This document shows, one piece after another, positions 35,255 to 47,517 of a DNA stretch of 64,000 nt. Origin of the DNA: Nageia nagi. Its lineage: Eukaryota; Pinophyta. The stretch is taken from positions 23,188,001-23,252,000 of the forward strand of contig JBITNC010000001.1 in the NCBI GenBank assembly GCA_050084985.1, given 5' to 3'. Under the pieces are notes generated by a model. It had not been told where the DNA came from. It saw nothing but the letters and a program-made list of their open reading frames with translations, and did no database searches. Each line of letters opens with the position of its first letter. The first letter of the stretch is position 1. A program made the position numbers and the translations under genes.

Positions 35255-36790
35255 CGTAAATTTTAAACCCTTAAGCCTTAAACCTCTAAAATTTTGTTTA
35301 CTCTTAACCCTTAAACTCTTAAACCTAACAAACCCTTAAACTCTTTAACCCCTTTAAGATAATTTTTAACCCCATTGGCCAATTTATTTTTAATCTCATT
35401 GGTCAAACCTTGATAGGACCTACAAACCTTAAACTCTAAATAATAAACCCCTAAAACTTAAACCCTAAATCCTTAAGCCCTAAATTAGTAAAACCTAAAC
35501 ACTAAAATTTAAACCCTAAACCCTAAATCCCTAAAACCTAAAACCTAAACCTTAAACCCTTAAATTCTAAACTCTTATTTACCCTTAACCACTTAAAATA
35601 TTTAAACCTTATAACATAATGTTTAACCCCATTGGTCAAATTTTGTTTAACCTCATTAGGAAAACCTTGATAGTACCTACAAATTAACTTAAACCTAAAC
35701 CAACCTACAACCCTTAAGCTCTAAATCACTAAAACCCAAACACTAAAATGTAAACCCTAAAACCTAAACACCTAAAACCTAAACTCTAAACCACTAAACT
35801 CTTATTTACCCTTTACCCTTAAACTCTTTAACCCCTTTAACATAATGTTTAACCCCATTGGCCAAATTTTGTTTAACCACATTGGCCAAACCTTGATAGG
35901 ACCTACAAACCCTAAACTCTAAAATCTAATTCTCTAAAACCTAAACCCTAAATCCATACACCCTAAATCATTAAAACCTAAATGCTAAAATGTAAATATT
36001 AAACCCCTAAAACCTAAACCCTTAAGCTCTAATTGCTAAACTCTTATTTACCCTTAATTCTTAAACTCTTAAATCCAAGTAACCTTTAAACACTTTAACC
36101 CTTTTAATATAATATTTAATCCCATTGGTAAAATTTTATTTAACCTCATTGGGAAAATCTTGATAGGACCTACAAACCTTAAACTCTAAACCCAAAACCC
36201 CTAAAACCTAAACTCTTAAACCCTAAATCACTAAAACCTAAACACTAAAATGTAAACCATAAAACCCTAAACCTATAAAACCTAAACCCTAAACCCTTAA
36301 GTTCTAAACCACTAAACTCTTAAACCCTTAAACTCTTAAGCCCAAGTAACCCTTAAACTCTTTAACCCCTTTAACATAATGTTCAACCCCATTGGCCAAA
36401 CCTTCGTAGGACCTGCAACATAAATCCTTAACCCTAAACCCTTAAATCCTAAATCGTAAAATCTTAAATCATAAAATGTTAATCCCTAAAACCTTAAAAT
36501 ATTAATCCTTTAACCCTTAAAATGTTAAACCCTTAACCATTAAACTCTAAAACTTTGTTGGCCAAATGTTTAACCTTGTTGATCAAGTGTTTGACCTTAT
36601 TGGCCCCAAATGTTTAACCCTATTGGTCAAATATTTAAACTCATTGGAAAACATTTTACCGAAAAATTTTCAACCCCATTGGCCAAGTGATCACATTAAT
36701 CTCCTATGTGTTTGTGAGAAACAATCATTCAACTATATGTTTGTAAATACTTCTGGATAAACTTTGATAGGTCCTACAAAAATTTTGAGT
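35255..36790. repeat. Degenerate CCCTAAA-like block with a 226-267 bp higher-order unit
   Basis: Roughly 1.5 kb consists of variants of AAACCCTAAA (for example ACCCTAAACCCTAAATCCCT). They are broken at 35370, 35628, 35854, 36121 and 36388 by a conserved insert: CCCCATTGGCCAA, a short T-rich spacer, CTCATTGG..AAACCTTGAT, then AGGACCTACAA. Spacings are 258, 226, 267 and 267 bp. The last part (36541-36700) is a more degenerate run of TTGGCCAA/TTGGTCAA words. The telomere-like parts mutate freely, while the inserts stay alignable. This is an interstitial higher-order array, not a telomere. Confidence 0.85.
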
Positions 36791-38049
36791 TAAATAAAAA
36801 GGATGTTATTAGACTTATCTATCTATCTGCATGCAATTCATACTTTAAAAGTGTTATTATATGTATTGAATAATGGATTTCCTTATTAAATTAAAAAGGT
36901 TTCTTAAGAAGAAGGCTACAACTTGATCCATATTTTAATTATGTATCATAAGTACACAACCATAAATTCAACATAGAAATAAAAAGATAGAGTAAAATCA
37001 TATATGATATGTTTAGAGGATCCTCTTTCCTTCCACTTAAAAAAATATTGATAGTGATATAGTTTCATTTATAACATTAATCATTTGACTATAGTTATCA
37101 TAATTAAATTCCTATATGATCCATTATTAGTAATTCTCATAATTAAGATTATCATAAATAATATTCTCATAATTAATTAAGGTTCTAAATATAATTAATA
37201 GGAGTGTGAAATAACTTGAATACCTATAGGATTTAGTAGTTGTACAACAAAAATTCTAAGAACAACTCTAATAGTAGGAGTACAAACATGAGCTAAAGGT
37301 GTCATTTCAAGTGTTCTATGGAAGAAACTTTTGAAAGTGGAAATAAACCTATTCAATAATCCATGATCATGTGAAGAGGATTTTATTGATTAAATAATTT
37401 CTCAATCATTTGAAGATGTTACATGAGAATGTTTAAAAGCACCTAAAATCATAAAAGGATATGAATATTCAAAGAATACATGGATTCATTTCTATAGTCA
37501 TTAAATTTGAAGCTTCATTACAAGTGCATTCTCCTCTTAAATGCATGCAAATCATCTACAATTTTATCTACATTCATGTTCTCTTTAATGTTTTGCTCTT
37601 TAATTGGGATGGAACTTTCATATGCTTTAATATAATTTAGTTCCTTACTCTTTGCTCTTTTTTCTCTTTTCCATTTTGGATCCTTCTCTTTTTTTGTAAG
37701 AATTTATTCAGATGACATGACCTTCCTTCCTCTCCTTATTTGGCTTTTTTATCACCCATGGTGTTAATTAGGTTTGAAATTTACAAATTCAATTCCATAT
37801 ATCTTCTAAAGAAATTTTTAATTGCAATGGTTTCTTCAAGATTCAAAATCTTAGTTCTTTTCATAAAAAACTTAATTTAGCTTCAAATTAACTGAAATAG
37901 TTTCCTTGGGTATCAACCTTAATATAATGATTGAATAAGATGCATGCATAAGAAAAAACCAAGCTATTTTCTATAGAAAATATTAATGTCTATTGTACTA
38001 TACCATATTGTATGAAGGGGAAGAGGAATGATGCAGAACATCTCTATTC
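36791..38049. other. No recognisable gene
   Basis: AT-rich sequence without supported frame or LTR ends. Lysine-rich minus-strand readings near 37560-37700 are of unknown origin. Confidence 0.4.
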
Positions 38050-38063
38050 TAGTAAGTGATTTT

Positions 38064-38187
38064 TTTATCCTAATATATTAATAAAAATTAGGATACCAAT
38101 ATGTTTTACAATTGTTATCATTGTAAAATATATCAGGATCCTGATATGTATTGGGATCTCAATATATCAAGATCATGATATATTCAA
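38064..38187. repeat. Cluster of three palindromes
   Basis: Within 125 bp there are three inverted repeats: TATCCTAA...TTAGGATA with a short loop (about 38068-38097), a perfect 18-mer ATATCAGGATCCTGATAT (38130-38147), and AATATATCA-AGATCA-TGATATATT (about 38161-38184). The second and third share the words ATATCA, GATC and TGATAT. They may be eroded units of a tandem palindromic repeat. Confidence 0.65.
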
Positions 38188-38207
38188 AAAAAAAATTCTA
38201 CCCATAA

Positions 38208-39050
38208 TTGCCTACCATCCTCAAATTTAGGCTTGAAAAAGGCTTGGTGAGCCAACCCTTTCCCTTGGACCTACAAGTAGGTGTCCATGATTGATTTCAC
38301 TACAAAATCGTAACTTTAGGCATATATTTCATAGTGATTTACATGTGATTTTTCATGAAATTGAAACCCATTTTAGATGAAAGAGTGACAAATTCAAATA
38401 TGCAATTTTTTTACAATTGTATTAGATTTTATATTTTCTATAAATTTTCGATGAAGTTGATCCATATACTTGAAATATGAGGGTATCTTATTTTCATAAT
38501 AATTTTTTTTTTAGTTATGGAAAAAATTATATAGGGAAAAGCTTTAGATAATTCTATATAAGAAAAAAAAAAGATTAAGTTTAGGTCAAATTATGCATGA
38601 TGTACATGAGCACTTTTCGAAATAACAAACATGATCGATACAAAACTAATAAAAATAATAATATTCATGAAAAATTATGAAAAAATATTCAAGAAAAGCT
38701 TTAATGTATTAGGTATATATGCCTAAAAATGTTTTAAAAAATACTTTAATTTTGGTCAAATCATGCATGACAAACATGTGCATGATATGGTCTTAAAACA
38801 GTATATTTTAAAAAGTGATTTTTATTTATCCCTATAAAAATTTAATTTCTATCATTTGGGTAATTTAATAAATTATGTATTCAAAAAGTAGACTTTGAGC
38901 ACTACATTTTCACCATACTGATATTTTTCATGATTCCATGTGTAAGTGCTTCAAATTTTGAGATCAATCATGCTTGAACTTGAAAATCAAGGAAAACACT
39001 TCCACTTTTTGGCCATAAATTAGATCCAACTTCTTGCACCCACCCTATTA
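38208..39050 (+). repeat. Dispersed repeat family A, copy 2
   Basis: It aligns colinearly with 13240-14086 (blocks listed there). Its right edge lies where the minus-strand Gypsy protease reading breaks off, so it probably either inserted into that element or is its downstream LTR/3' region. No protein-coding potential. Confidence 0.65.
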
Positions 39051-40013
39051 TAGAATTTGAAATGTTCATAATTGGTATCAATCTTGTATACCTTACCATA
39101 AAACTCAAATTTGAGTGCACCTTGCCATCATGCTTAAATTTGATATGACAATGCAATGTTGAGGGTATTTCCACTATTTCATGGATTTAAGGTCTACCTA
39201 AGAAGAGGTTGTATAAAATTTTCCTTGTATTATATAACATATAGTGTAAATAACCTTTAGACCTAGCTAAAGTGAAAGTAGATCATTCCAACACATTGCT
39301 TCTCTACATTATAAATTTATTTGATCTTCATAATTGATTTAGTAATAGGCAGTAAATTACCATCATGGAAATTACTTATAAAAAAGGTGAAATAAATATT
39401 CAAACCTAATCTTGTATCCATTAAGGTTTTTTTGACTAAATTTCATATAGATTAATCTTGATGTATATTCCCAAACATTACTTAATCATAATTTTGGTAT
39501 GAAGCTTATTGACATCAAATTTAATAAGTATAGTCTAATGCTAAGATTTATCACTTCTAAAACTAATATATACTAAGTTGGTCAATACTTTCTCATTATT
39601 GAATGCTTTATAAGATTAAAAAATTTGGATCAACTCATATAAACTAAATTTATTAAGAATATTCTTCAGTTTCTCAAGCTCCTTAGGTTCGTAGGAAGTT
39701 TTATCCTTTGTAGGTTATTGGATTAATCTTACCTCTTATCATTGTCTCTTAGTGTGGGTACATACATCATGATTGATAATCACATTAATTATCTTTTCCT
39801 CCTACTATAAAACTCATAATGGTTATACATAGATTTCATTTGTAATCATATGGTTTATCTTATTTCTTAATCTTGCACAACCATTGGTAAAGTACCTGCT
39901 ACCTTGATGATATTTATAATGCATTTCTATATTGTATTAATATGATTTATCATTAGTTTATTCTTCTTCTTCTTTTCTTGGTAATGGTTAAAGTAGATTA
40001 TTTTTTATGATAT
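39051..40013 (-). pseudogene. Ty3/Gypsy protease-region remnant
   Basis: The minus-strand reading at about 39120-39230 is ILYNLFLGRP, stop, IHEIVEIPSTLHCHIKF, then KHDGKVHSNLSFMV. 'LGRPWIH....PSTLHQ..KF' is the conserved end of the plant Gypsy aspartic protease. Upstream (39240-40013) lies badly eroded gag-protease sequence with many stops. It is the continuation of the gag at 42000-42640; the two are separated by the short LTR element. Confidence 0.65.
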
Positions 40014-40018
40014 CCTAC

Positions 40019-41966
40019 TATAGATGCCTAAATATGATATATTATTAATTAATAATTCATATTTATTGCATTAAATAATGTTATTGTAAAAAGGGATAAT
40101 GCACCACAAGCAATGTAATAAGCAAATATCAATGTAAAAGGTGTAGATCTCAAGAATAAATGCATATATAAAAGAATATCAAAGCAAGAAATTTGATATG
40201 CAAGTAATTCCAAGGAATGCGTCACAACTAAAATGGTGTCTTTAGACACCACCAATTAACCTTGGATTTGTAATGCCCTAGTTGCAGTGATCATATCATG
40301 TTCTTTGTGCAAGGTTAGATTCTTAATATTTCAAGCTATTAACGATGTGCATTATGCATGCTATGTAGTTGTATTTGAAGCTTGATCTGTAATACTCTTC
40401 GTCTGGTTCCATATACTTGAATTTGTATGCATGGATCTACCTGATTTATGTAGCTAATAGTATTTATTTTCTATAAATTAATGGAGTGGTAATTCGACTA
40501 CTTGGAGCTCACTGATGATTATAAGGTAGGCATGTGACCACTCATTTTACATGTACTCAAAAAGATTTATTCATTTATGAGGTTTATAATCAGTTAGAGA
40601 TCATATATGGCTTTTATTACCTCAAACAATATTATATATTATAATATTTAATGAATTATTTATTTAATTCATTATTTATGGTCTACATTTTGGTGAACAC
40701 ATTGTTTCGAAGGATTTTTTCCCTTAGGGAAAGATTTTTTGCAAGATATGAGAGTTTCATTTGGATCTCTCTTTTTATACAAGCCCTGATTGAACACTAC
40801 TTTTGTAGATACTAATATTGATATGTTAGCAACTATCTTACAGATACCAATGGTGATTCACTACTTTAATAGATACTAGTGTTAGCATGGTGAAAAAGTA
40901 GATCATAAGGAAATAATCAAGATCAAAAAAGGAGTTAACCCCATCCATTAAGAAAGAAGAAAAGAGTTTTTGGTTGCATCATGGGCAATTGATCAAAGGA
41001 AGCTGTTTGGAGAGTAGATCCAAAGATATCATCAATCCTTAAAGATGAGAGTTTTGGGTGAATTCCTAAGGCAACCTTAGAATATCATCTTCCCCCATAT
41101 TATTTTTGTCTTGATCATTCCATTCATGGAGCTTTCCTGGGACAATCAAGTAAAAAAAGGCATACAAGAGGCATCAAATCAGTAATGATCAAGAAGGCAT
41201 GGTTCAATTTTAGTCATATATTTTTTTTTCTTTAATTATTTGGATTATGCAACTTCAATACCTTTCATTACATATCCAAAGAGGGAGAAAATGTAGATAC
41301 CTAAATATGATTTATTATTAATTAATAATTCATATTTATTGTATTAAATAATGTTATTATAAAAAGGGTATAAATGCACCACAAGCAATGTAATAAGCAA
41401 ATATCAATTTAAAAGGTGTAGATCTCAAGAACAAATGCATCTATGAAAGAAGATCAAAGCAAGATATTTGATATGCAAGAAAATCCAAGGAATGCACCAC
41501 AATTAAAATGGTATCTTTAGACACCACCAATTAATCTTGGACTTGTTATGTCCTAGTTGTGGTGATCATATCATGTTCTTTGCACGAGGTTAGATTCTTC
41601 ATATTTCAATCTATTAATAATGTGCATTATGCATGGTATATCTTCATGTTTGAATCTTGATTTTTAATACTCTTTGTATGGTTCCATATACTTTAATTTG
41701 TACATGTGGATCTACCTAATTCATGCAACTAATGGTGTGTATTTCTTATAAATTAATAAAATGGTGATTTGATTACCTAGAGCTCACTGATGATCAAAAG
41801 GTAGGTATGTGACAACTCATTTTGCATGTACTTGAAAATATCTATTCATTTATGAGGTTTATACATCACTTAGAGATACTATATGTCTTGGATTACTTCA
41901 AATAACATTATATATTGTAAATCATATTAATGAATTATTTATTTAATTCATTATTTATGGTTTACA
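40019..41966 (+). mobile_element. Complete short non-autonomous LTR retrotransposon
   Basis: Two direct LTRs, 40019-40687 (669 bp, starts TATAGATGCC, ends GGTCTACA) and 41292-41966 (675 bp, starts TGTAGATACC, ends GGTTTACA), enclose only 604 bp. They are flanked by CCTAC (40014-40018) and TCTAC (41967-41971), a 5-bp target duplication with one mismatch. The internal part begins TTTTGGTGAACAC, possibly an eroded primer site of the tRNA-Arg type used by Tat-group Gypsy elements, and ends in the purine tract AAAGAGGGAGAAAA. No gag or pol is encoded, so it must have been moved by another element's proteins. Its LTRs are longer than a typical TRIM, and its size lies between TRIM and LARD elements. 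Confidence 0.85.
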
Positions 41967-41999
41967 TCTACAATATGAATTTAGGAGCAATGAGGAAGT

Positions 42000-42640
42000 A
42001 GATTATTACCTTCTTTCTTAAGTTTATGCTCATCTACTTCCATCTTTTTTATCTTTTCTACTTCCTTTACTTTCTTACCATCCTTCTTTATGGGATAAGT
42101 CTTCTTTGTTTCTTTTGAAGAATTGCTATATTTTACTTATCTACTCTTCACAAGCATCTTTTGAAGAATGTAATGGTAGTATGAGTACAATGACCTTATC
42201 TTCATCTAGCTTACATTTTACTTGCTGAGAAGGTTTCTTAATTATTGAAATAAACTTTTCTAATTTTTTATTAGAACCTTGCTTTAGAGAGAGTAAATTC
42301 ATAATTTGCTTATTTTCTTAATATTTTCCTTACATTGCTCCAAAATAATTTTGAAATCTCCTAAGAAGAATTTATTGAATTGGAAGGAAAAGAATAAAAC
42401 CAATTGTGAGCCTCACATTTTAAAATCCTTGAAAAATATTTGGGCATGATTCTAGTATATGCTCCAACCTTCGATTCACACTCATCCTTGAAGCCTTGAA
42501 TATATCCCTTTGGATCTCCTTCACTCTCAAACATATAGAATTTTGAGTTTTTGTAGTTCTCGAAAAGCATCATATTTTAGATTTATTCATTAATAGAGTT
42601 AGTTATTGAATCTTTATCATCAAGACTTCTTTTTAAATCA
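42000..42640 (-). pseudogene. Ty3/Gypsy gag, interrupted by the short LTR element
   Basis: The frame at 42573-42361 contains YMFESEGDPKGYIQGFKDEC, then MPKYFSRILKCEAHNWFYSF and PSNSINS. After a shift come FQNYFGAM, NKQIMNLLSLKQGSNKKLEK and FISIIKKPSQQVKCKL. 'GxGDPxxHIxxF', 'LFPRTLKGxAxxWFYSLPxxSI' and 'LxSLKQGxxExLExFIxRF' are the landmarks of the retrotransposon gag domain. Reading from 42.6 kb down, the element runs into the short LTR insertion and resumes with protease at 40013. Confidence 0.75.
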
Positions 42641-43163
42641 CTTTTTCTTTAATACATTTTACATTATTGATCAACTCAACCAATATGGGATTTGAAACCC
42701 TAATACCTTAGCTATCTTTCAAGTCCCTAGCATGGCTTGCATTGCTATTGAGAAACTTAAGATTTAATTCATCCTTTCAACTAAGTCTTATACTCCATTT
42801 GCACAAAATAGAACTTTAACATCGTCCACACTTGTTCCTATCATTTATAAAATTATTTGCAATAATATAAATCCTATTGCACAATTGTAGGGTTTTTATT
42901 GCAACTAGGTTAAGTAACTTAGAAAAAGTATTAGGTTCACCAATTTATATAGATTTAAAATTAAATTTATATGAGAATAAATATCATTTATATCCATGGA
43001 CTATAATCATTAATTTATTTTCTTATAATAATATTCAAAAATATTTTAGATGAAATAATTATATACAAACAAAATTTATCAAAATTGAAATGAAGATACT
43101 CATTTATGATACCTACCTACCTTGATAGTTAGAATGTAGGATTGCATCCTTGAGGTCCTCATA

Positions 43164-43201
<38 letters not shown>

Positions 43202-44599
43202 CACTACCTATTTTTATTCAAGGAGGGTCATTATCAGTCTCTCTATGAAGAGTTTTACTTCAAGATGAAACTTGATTACTTTAGAGATTTGCAAAGATGT
43301 TGGTTTCAACTAATAAATGAGTGAAGATAGACAATAATAGCAAGAGGTATCCATATTCCAATCTTGATAAGTTATTGTAAGAATAATAATAACAATATTT
43401 GCCACTATCAAGATATAATCATATGATCTTATCATGATAGTAGACTTAGGTGTCTTTTGTTTATATAATTCCTTGCTTCCTTACTCACCTAGAAAGAAAG
43501 GAATATTTTAGTCTATTATTTGCATAAATTAAAGAATATCATGAATAAATCTAATTTATTTATTGATCTTTTGTATACCTAAACTATGATTTTTAATTAA
43601 ATCAAAAATTAAATTTATATTTCTACAAAATATCTAAAAGAGATACATATAAACATATAGTTAAGAAGTTAAGGACCAAATTTGTGGTGTGTAGAAATAT
43701 TTGAATCAAAAGTTACTTGAGAGTTTTAATGAACATTAGCTAACAAAAGGAAGCAATAAATAGATCTTAAATTGATATTTCTTTGAAATAAAGTATCAGT
43801 CTGAGGAATATATACAACAACAAAATTAAATTTAAAATTACAAACACAAGCCAAGAAAAATCTCATTTGAAGTAGATTTTTATTCTCCTTGTTATTGATG
43901 AAATAAATTGTGCAACTCCAAGATCAAATCAAATATTTAATGTAGTTGGTGTTAATGAAGTGGATGGTTAGAACCGTAAGAGAAAATGATGAATAATTAG
44001 AGAGATCATTTGCAAGCAAAGAAAAATAGAGTCTCCAAAATTAGAGGATAAATTGTAGAATTAGAAATCTTTGTTTTAGCACATAATGCAAGTTTTACTA
44101 TAATTTTCTATGGGTGCATCCTTGAAAAAAGGATTTTTTTTGTAATATGGTATAGTAATATTGTGTTCTTTATATTTTTTAATATTTTCTTGAAAGATAA
44201 CTTCATTTGTATAATCTTGTATTATAATATTTTTTGTAATACAAATTACTACAATAAAATAAAAACATTTACATTAATGGTTTAATACCATAAAGGTTTT
44301 AAACAAAATAAAAGAATAAAAGATCATTGAAATTCAACTTAAATCTCCAAAATTCCAATGCAAGATCATCTTAAAAACTCTTTAAAAAGGGTTGAAATAA
44401 AATTATTTAATAATTTTATTTAAATGACAAATAAAATCAATAATTACTTTTGAAAACTCTTAACAATAATGCTAATAATAATATTTTTTTCCTGAAACAA
44501 ATTAATCACAATTACATCAACAATAAACTTTATGCATATATTCTATTAATCCTCTACACAATTACTCAAGTTTATATTCATTTAAATTCCACAATTTTT
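42641..44599. other. No recognisable gene; AT microsatellite
   Basis: Strongly AT-rich. A pure (AT)n run of about 16 units occupies 43168-43199. No supported frame. Confidence 0.5.
43168..43199. repeat. (AT)n microsatellite
   Basis: An uninterrupted AT run of about 32 bp. Confidence 0.95.
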
Positions 44600-44799
44600 C
44601 AGTTCAGATTTGGTATTACACTCGTCTAGTTTGGTTGTGAGATTGAGAGTGACTTGTTTTTGTATACGAAACCTCAACGTCGAGGGCGATTAATTTGAAA
44701 GATCTCATGGGATAAAACCCATTTTGTAGAAAATTATACATAGAAGATACGCAATATTAAGACGCAAAGCATGGAAATTTCTCAGAAAGCCTGAGATAT

Positions 44800-44805
44800 T
44801 TTATT
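44800..44805 (-). terminator. Candidate poly(A) signal of the proline-rich gene
   Basis: AATAAA on the minus strand about 280 nt past the stop codon at 45084. The distance is plausible for a plant 3' UTR. Other AATAAA-like words occur in the AT-rich DNA further on, so the choice is tentative. Confidence 0.4.
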
Positions 44806-45083
44806 TTTTCATTGTAGCAAGGGACTTTCAAATCAAGATTAACAAAAGAACATAGAACGATTGCGCTTCTCCCGATCTGGCTACAAATATATTTGTTGAA
44901 CGCCTTTGTGTTTTCCCGAGCTTTTCCAAATCATCCTCGGACCGAATGAACAACTACATCAAGCAAATGGTACGTGAAGAACATGATGCAGACAACAAAA
45001 ACTAAAATGCTGCGAATAACGTAGCTTATTTGGTGTTTTGTGAATTATCTAATACGGAGGGAGGGGGAGACTTCTTGTAGGGG

Positions 45084-45638
45084 TTAGTGATGTTCAGGTG
45101 GGGAGTAGACAGGAGACTTGGAATGTGGGGGTGGATAGACCGTGGGCGGGGTTGGAGTGACGACAGGAGGAGGGTGTGGCTTCACCACCACTGGAGGTGG
45201 GTATTTAGGATAGACTGGAGGCTTTGGAACAGGTGATGGAGGTGGTTTTGAGTAAACTGGAGGTCGTTTTACCACAACTGGAGGTGGCTTAATCACTGGA
45301 GGAGGCTTTGAGTAAACTGGGGCCGGAGTTGGCTTTGGAGCAGAGGCTGCCATTGGAGGAGGTTTTGTAGGCACGGGGGGTGGCTCTTCTACCAGTGGAG
45401 GCTTGGAGACCGGTGGTGAGGGGTTGTCCAGTGGTGGGGATGGTATAGGGGTAGGCTTCTGAAAGGGAGCAGAAAAATATGATGGAGGAGGGGGAGATTT
45501 GTAGGAGTAAGGCGTTGGAGGAGGACTGCCAGTATGGTATCTGGCTTCCGATGGCATTGCAGCCCAAATGGAGACCGCAATCAAAACCACGAACATCTTC
45601 TTGCAAATGAAGTGCACACTCGTTTCTGTGAACTTCAT
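45084..45638 (-). CDS. Secreted proline-rich / extensin-like cell-wall protein
   Basis: This intact 184-codon frame has no intron. Residues 1-32 look like a secretion signal: a basic start, the hydrophobic stretch MFVVLIAVSIWAAM (15-28), and probable cleavage after SEA-32. Met-15 is an alternative start, but Met-1 has the better context (GAGATGA). The mature part is dominated by proline: one SPPPP extensin-type motif (48-52) and many KPPPV, PPVYSKPPP and KPPPVVVK blocks, with Tyr, Val and Lys between them. It is probably hydroxylated and built into the cell wall. The few SPPPP motifs and many PPV/KPP motifs place it between extensins and PRPs. It is the only intact host gene in the window, with a TATA box and poly(A) signal at sensible distances. 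Confidence 0.9.
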   Translation of the reverse strand: MKFTETSVHFICKKMFVVLIAVSIWAAMPSEARYHTGSPPPTPYSYKSPPPPSYFSAPFQKPTPIPSPPLDNPSPPVSKPPLVEEPPPVPTKPPPMAASAPKPTPAPVYSKPPPVIKPPPVVVKRPPVYSKPPPSPVPKPPVYPKYPPPVVVKPHPPPVVTPTPPTVYPPPHSKSPVYSPPEHH

Positions 45639-45680
45639 CTCGACTCTCCTGCAATGAGATGAGAGGCTTGCACATCCACA

Positions 45681-45692
45681 GCTTATTTATAG
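45681..45692 (-). promoter_or_regulatory. TATA box of the proline-rich gene
   Basis: The minus strand reads CTATAAATAAGC, centred about 48 bp upstream of the ATG. That predicts transcription starting near 45655-45660 and a very short leader of about 20 nt. The following 300 bp upstream are less AT-rich than the surroundings. Confidence 0.7.
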
Positions 45693-45699
45693 CTTACTG

Positions 45700-47271
45700 G
45701 AGGACTGGCTATGAAGGCTAGCTGCGTAGATGGTTCCCTTGTCAACACTTACTTTCGTTTGTAAGCGCTCTTTTTTATATATCTAAAGTGTGTGGGGCAG
45801 CTCTTTAGTAATTTATTTTGTAGTCGAGAAGTTTTGTGTATACAATCAAGAAGTATGAGCACGTAGGAGCAACAAATCTACAGATAATCTGAGGCTAGCT
45901 ACAATTCTCATTGGTTTCCACTCATTTTGGATACTGTAACACACTCATCTATGGAATTAAAAAAACTAAAACACAATGACGGTGTGCTTTCTACGTGTAT
46001 GTTTGTTTGGTAGAAGCAGAGAAATGAGGTGGTGGAAGCAATCTCTGCATGCTTTAGCTGTATTCAACCACTGCACCGACACTGCAATCCACCTCGAATA
46101 TTTTCCCACGTTTTCGTTTTTCGAAGATTTTGTTTATTACTTATTTCCAAATCTAGTCGTATAGTGTGGTTAGATTTTAATGGTTTCTTATTTAATCATA
46201 TGTCTGCCACTAAGTGCTCATGTTGACAAAAATTGCAGCAAATAATTTATCAAGAAAGGTGACATATTATGGTCAATTGCAAAAGTTATCCATCTCAACA
46301 GATAGCATCTTATAGTTAAAATATTTAACCGTCACGACAACATATTGAATATGATTAATATTATACACAACCATTCAAATACTTTGATCATAATGTAAAG
46401 TTAATTTTATTGTTAGAAAATGACCTTCAGATAATACTCTTTAGTATACTCATAGTCTCTGATCAACGAGATGTTGTCTCACATCTCATACAAGCACCAC
46501 CTAATCAGAGCTTGAACAACAACTATGTATCACTAGTTTTCTTTTCTATGTGAGTGATCCCTCTTCTAGCTCAGGACACTTTTGATAATATAGTTTTCTT
46601 GTTTTGTTTGCTTTTGTCAATCCCTAGGGTTCTCAACCTTAGTGCTTTTTGTCATTTAACAGGATTGTACTATTGAGTCCCATTGACCAATTTTTGGTCA
46701 CTCGTGGACATTAAAATATATTTTTATTTCTATTTTCTTAACAAATGATTACGAAATGAAACTAAAAGAGATATTATGTTGAAAATCTGCTTGGGTCACC
46801 ACTTTAAAAGTAAATGAGTAGCCTTTGGAATTTTTCATAAAATATAATTTTTTAATATAATTTCATGCATATAGCCTTTGACATATGAGTATTGGGATGG
46901 GTGACTTGTTGTTGTATACTTTAATTTTATATAATCATTCCAAGGATTAGGTGGTTTGGTAAAGAGAAGGTATTTATCAAGTGGATACCACATTTCAATC
47001 TTTCAATGAGTGTAAAGTGTTTCCAATCACAAGTCTCCATGGGTCTAATTCACTCTTGGAGTTGTTTAAACCAAGGAAAGACAAGAGTTATATTGGTAGC
47101 TCCAAAGATTAGAACCTTTAAATGGTAGTAAGAAATAAAAGGACATTATTGATTGTCTTATATAACCAAAAATAAGATTTAAACTTTCATGTTGGTTTTA
47201 TTGTTGATATAATAATAATAAAATAGATTTGTAATTGTGAGATTTATGTTCATGTGATTAATTTATTAATC
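45700..47271. other. Upstream region of the proline-rich gene and featureless sequence
   Basis: 45700-46000 probably holds the promoter, including an ACGT core near 45860. Frames at 45976-46226 on the plus strand overlap each other and show no family resemblance. 46230-47271 contains no supported gene. Confidence 0.4.
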
Positions 47272-47517
47272 ATATTTTTTTTGAATGTAAAAGGTTTTTA
47301 TATTACTAAAAATTTTTCCATACAAAAAATGGTGGATGGAATTGAGCACACCCCATGGATCACCACAATGCTAGACTAAGAGGGAAATGCAAAAAACATT
47401 GAATCAAAAAAAGGCCTCGCCAAAACATATAAGTAGCCATCAATGAACCACCAAAAAATCACATCAAAGTAAACTCACAGTCCTTAAGACTAACAAACAA
47501 CTGAATAAATAAGTAAT

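Noticed and set aside
36566-36760. Plus-strand frame of 64 codons with NLVDQVFDLIGPKC
   Set aside because: It is a translation of the TTGGCCAA-rich end of the higher-order array.
35255-36790. A true chromosome end
   Set aside because: Repeats are strongly mutated, contain spaced inserts and are followed by ordinary sequence, so the tract is interstitial.
45289-45675. Minus-strand frames of 128 and 63 codons overlapping the proline-rich gene
   Set aside because: Alternative frames of the repetitive proline codons; the 184-codon frame has the signal peptide and a regular motif structure.
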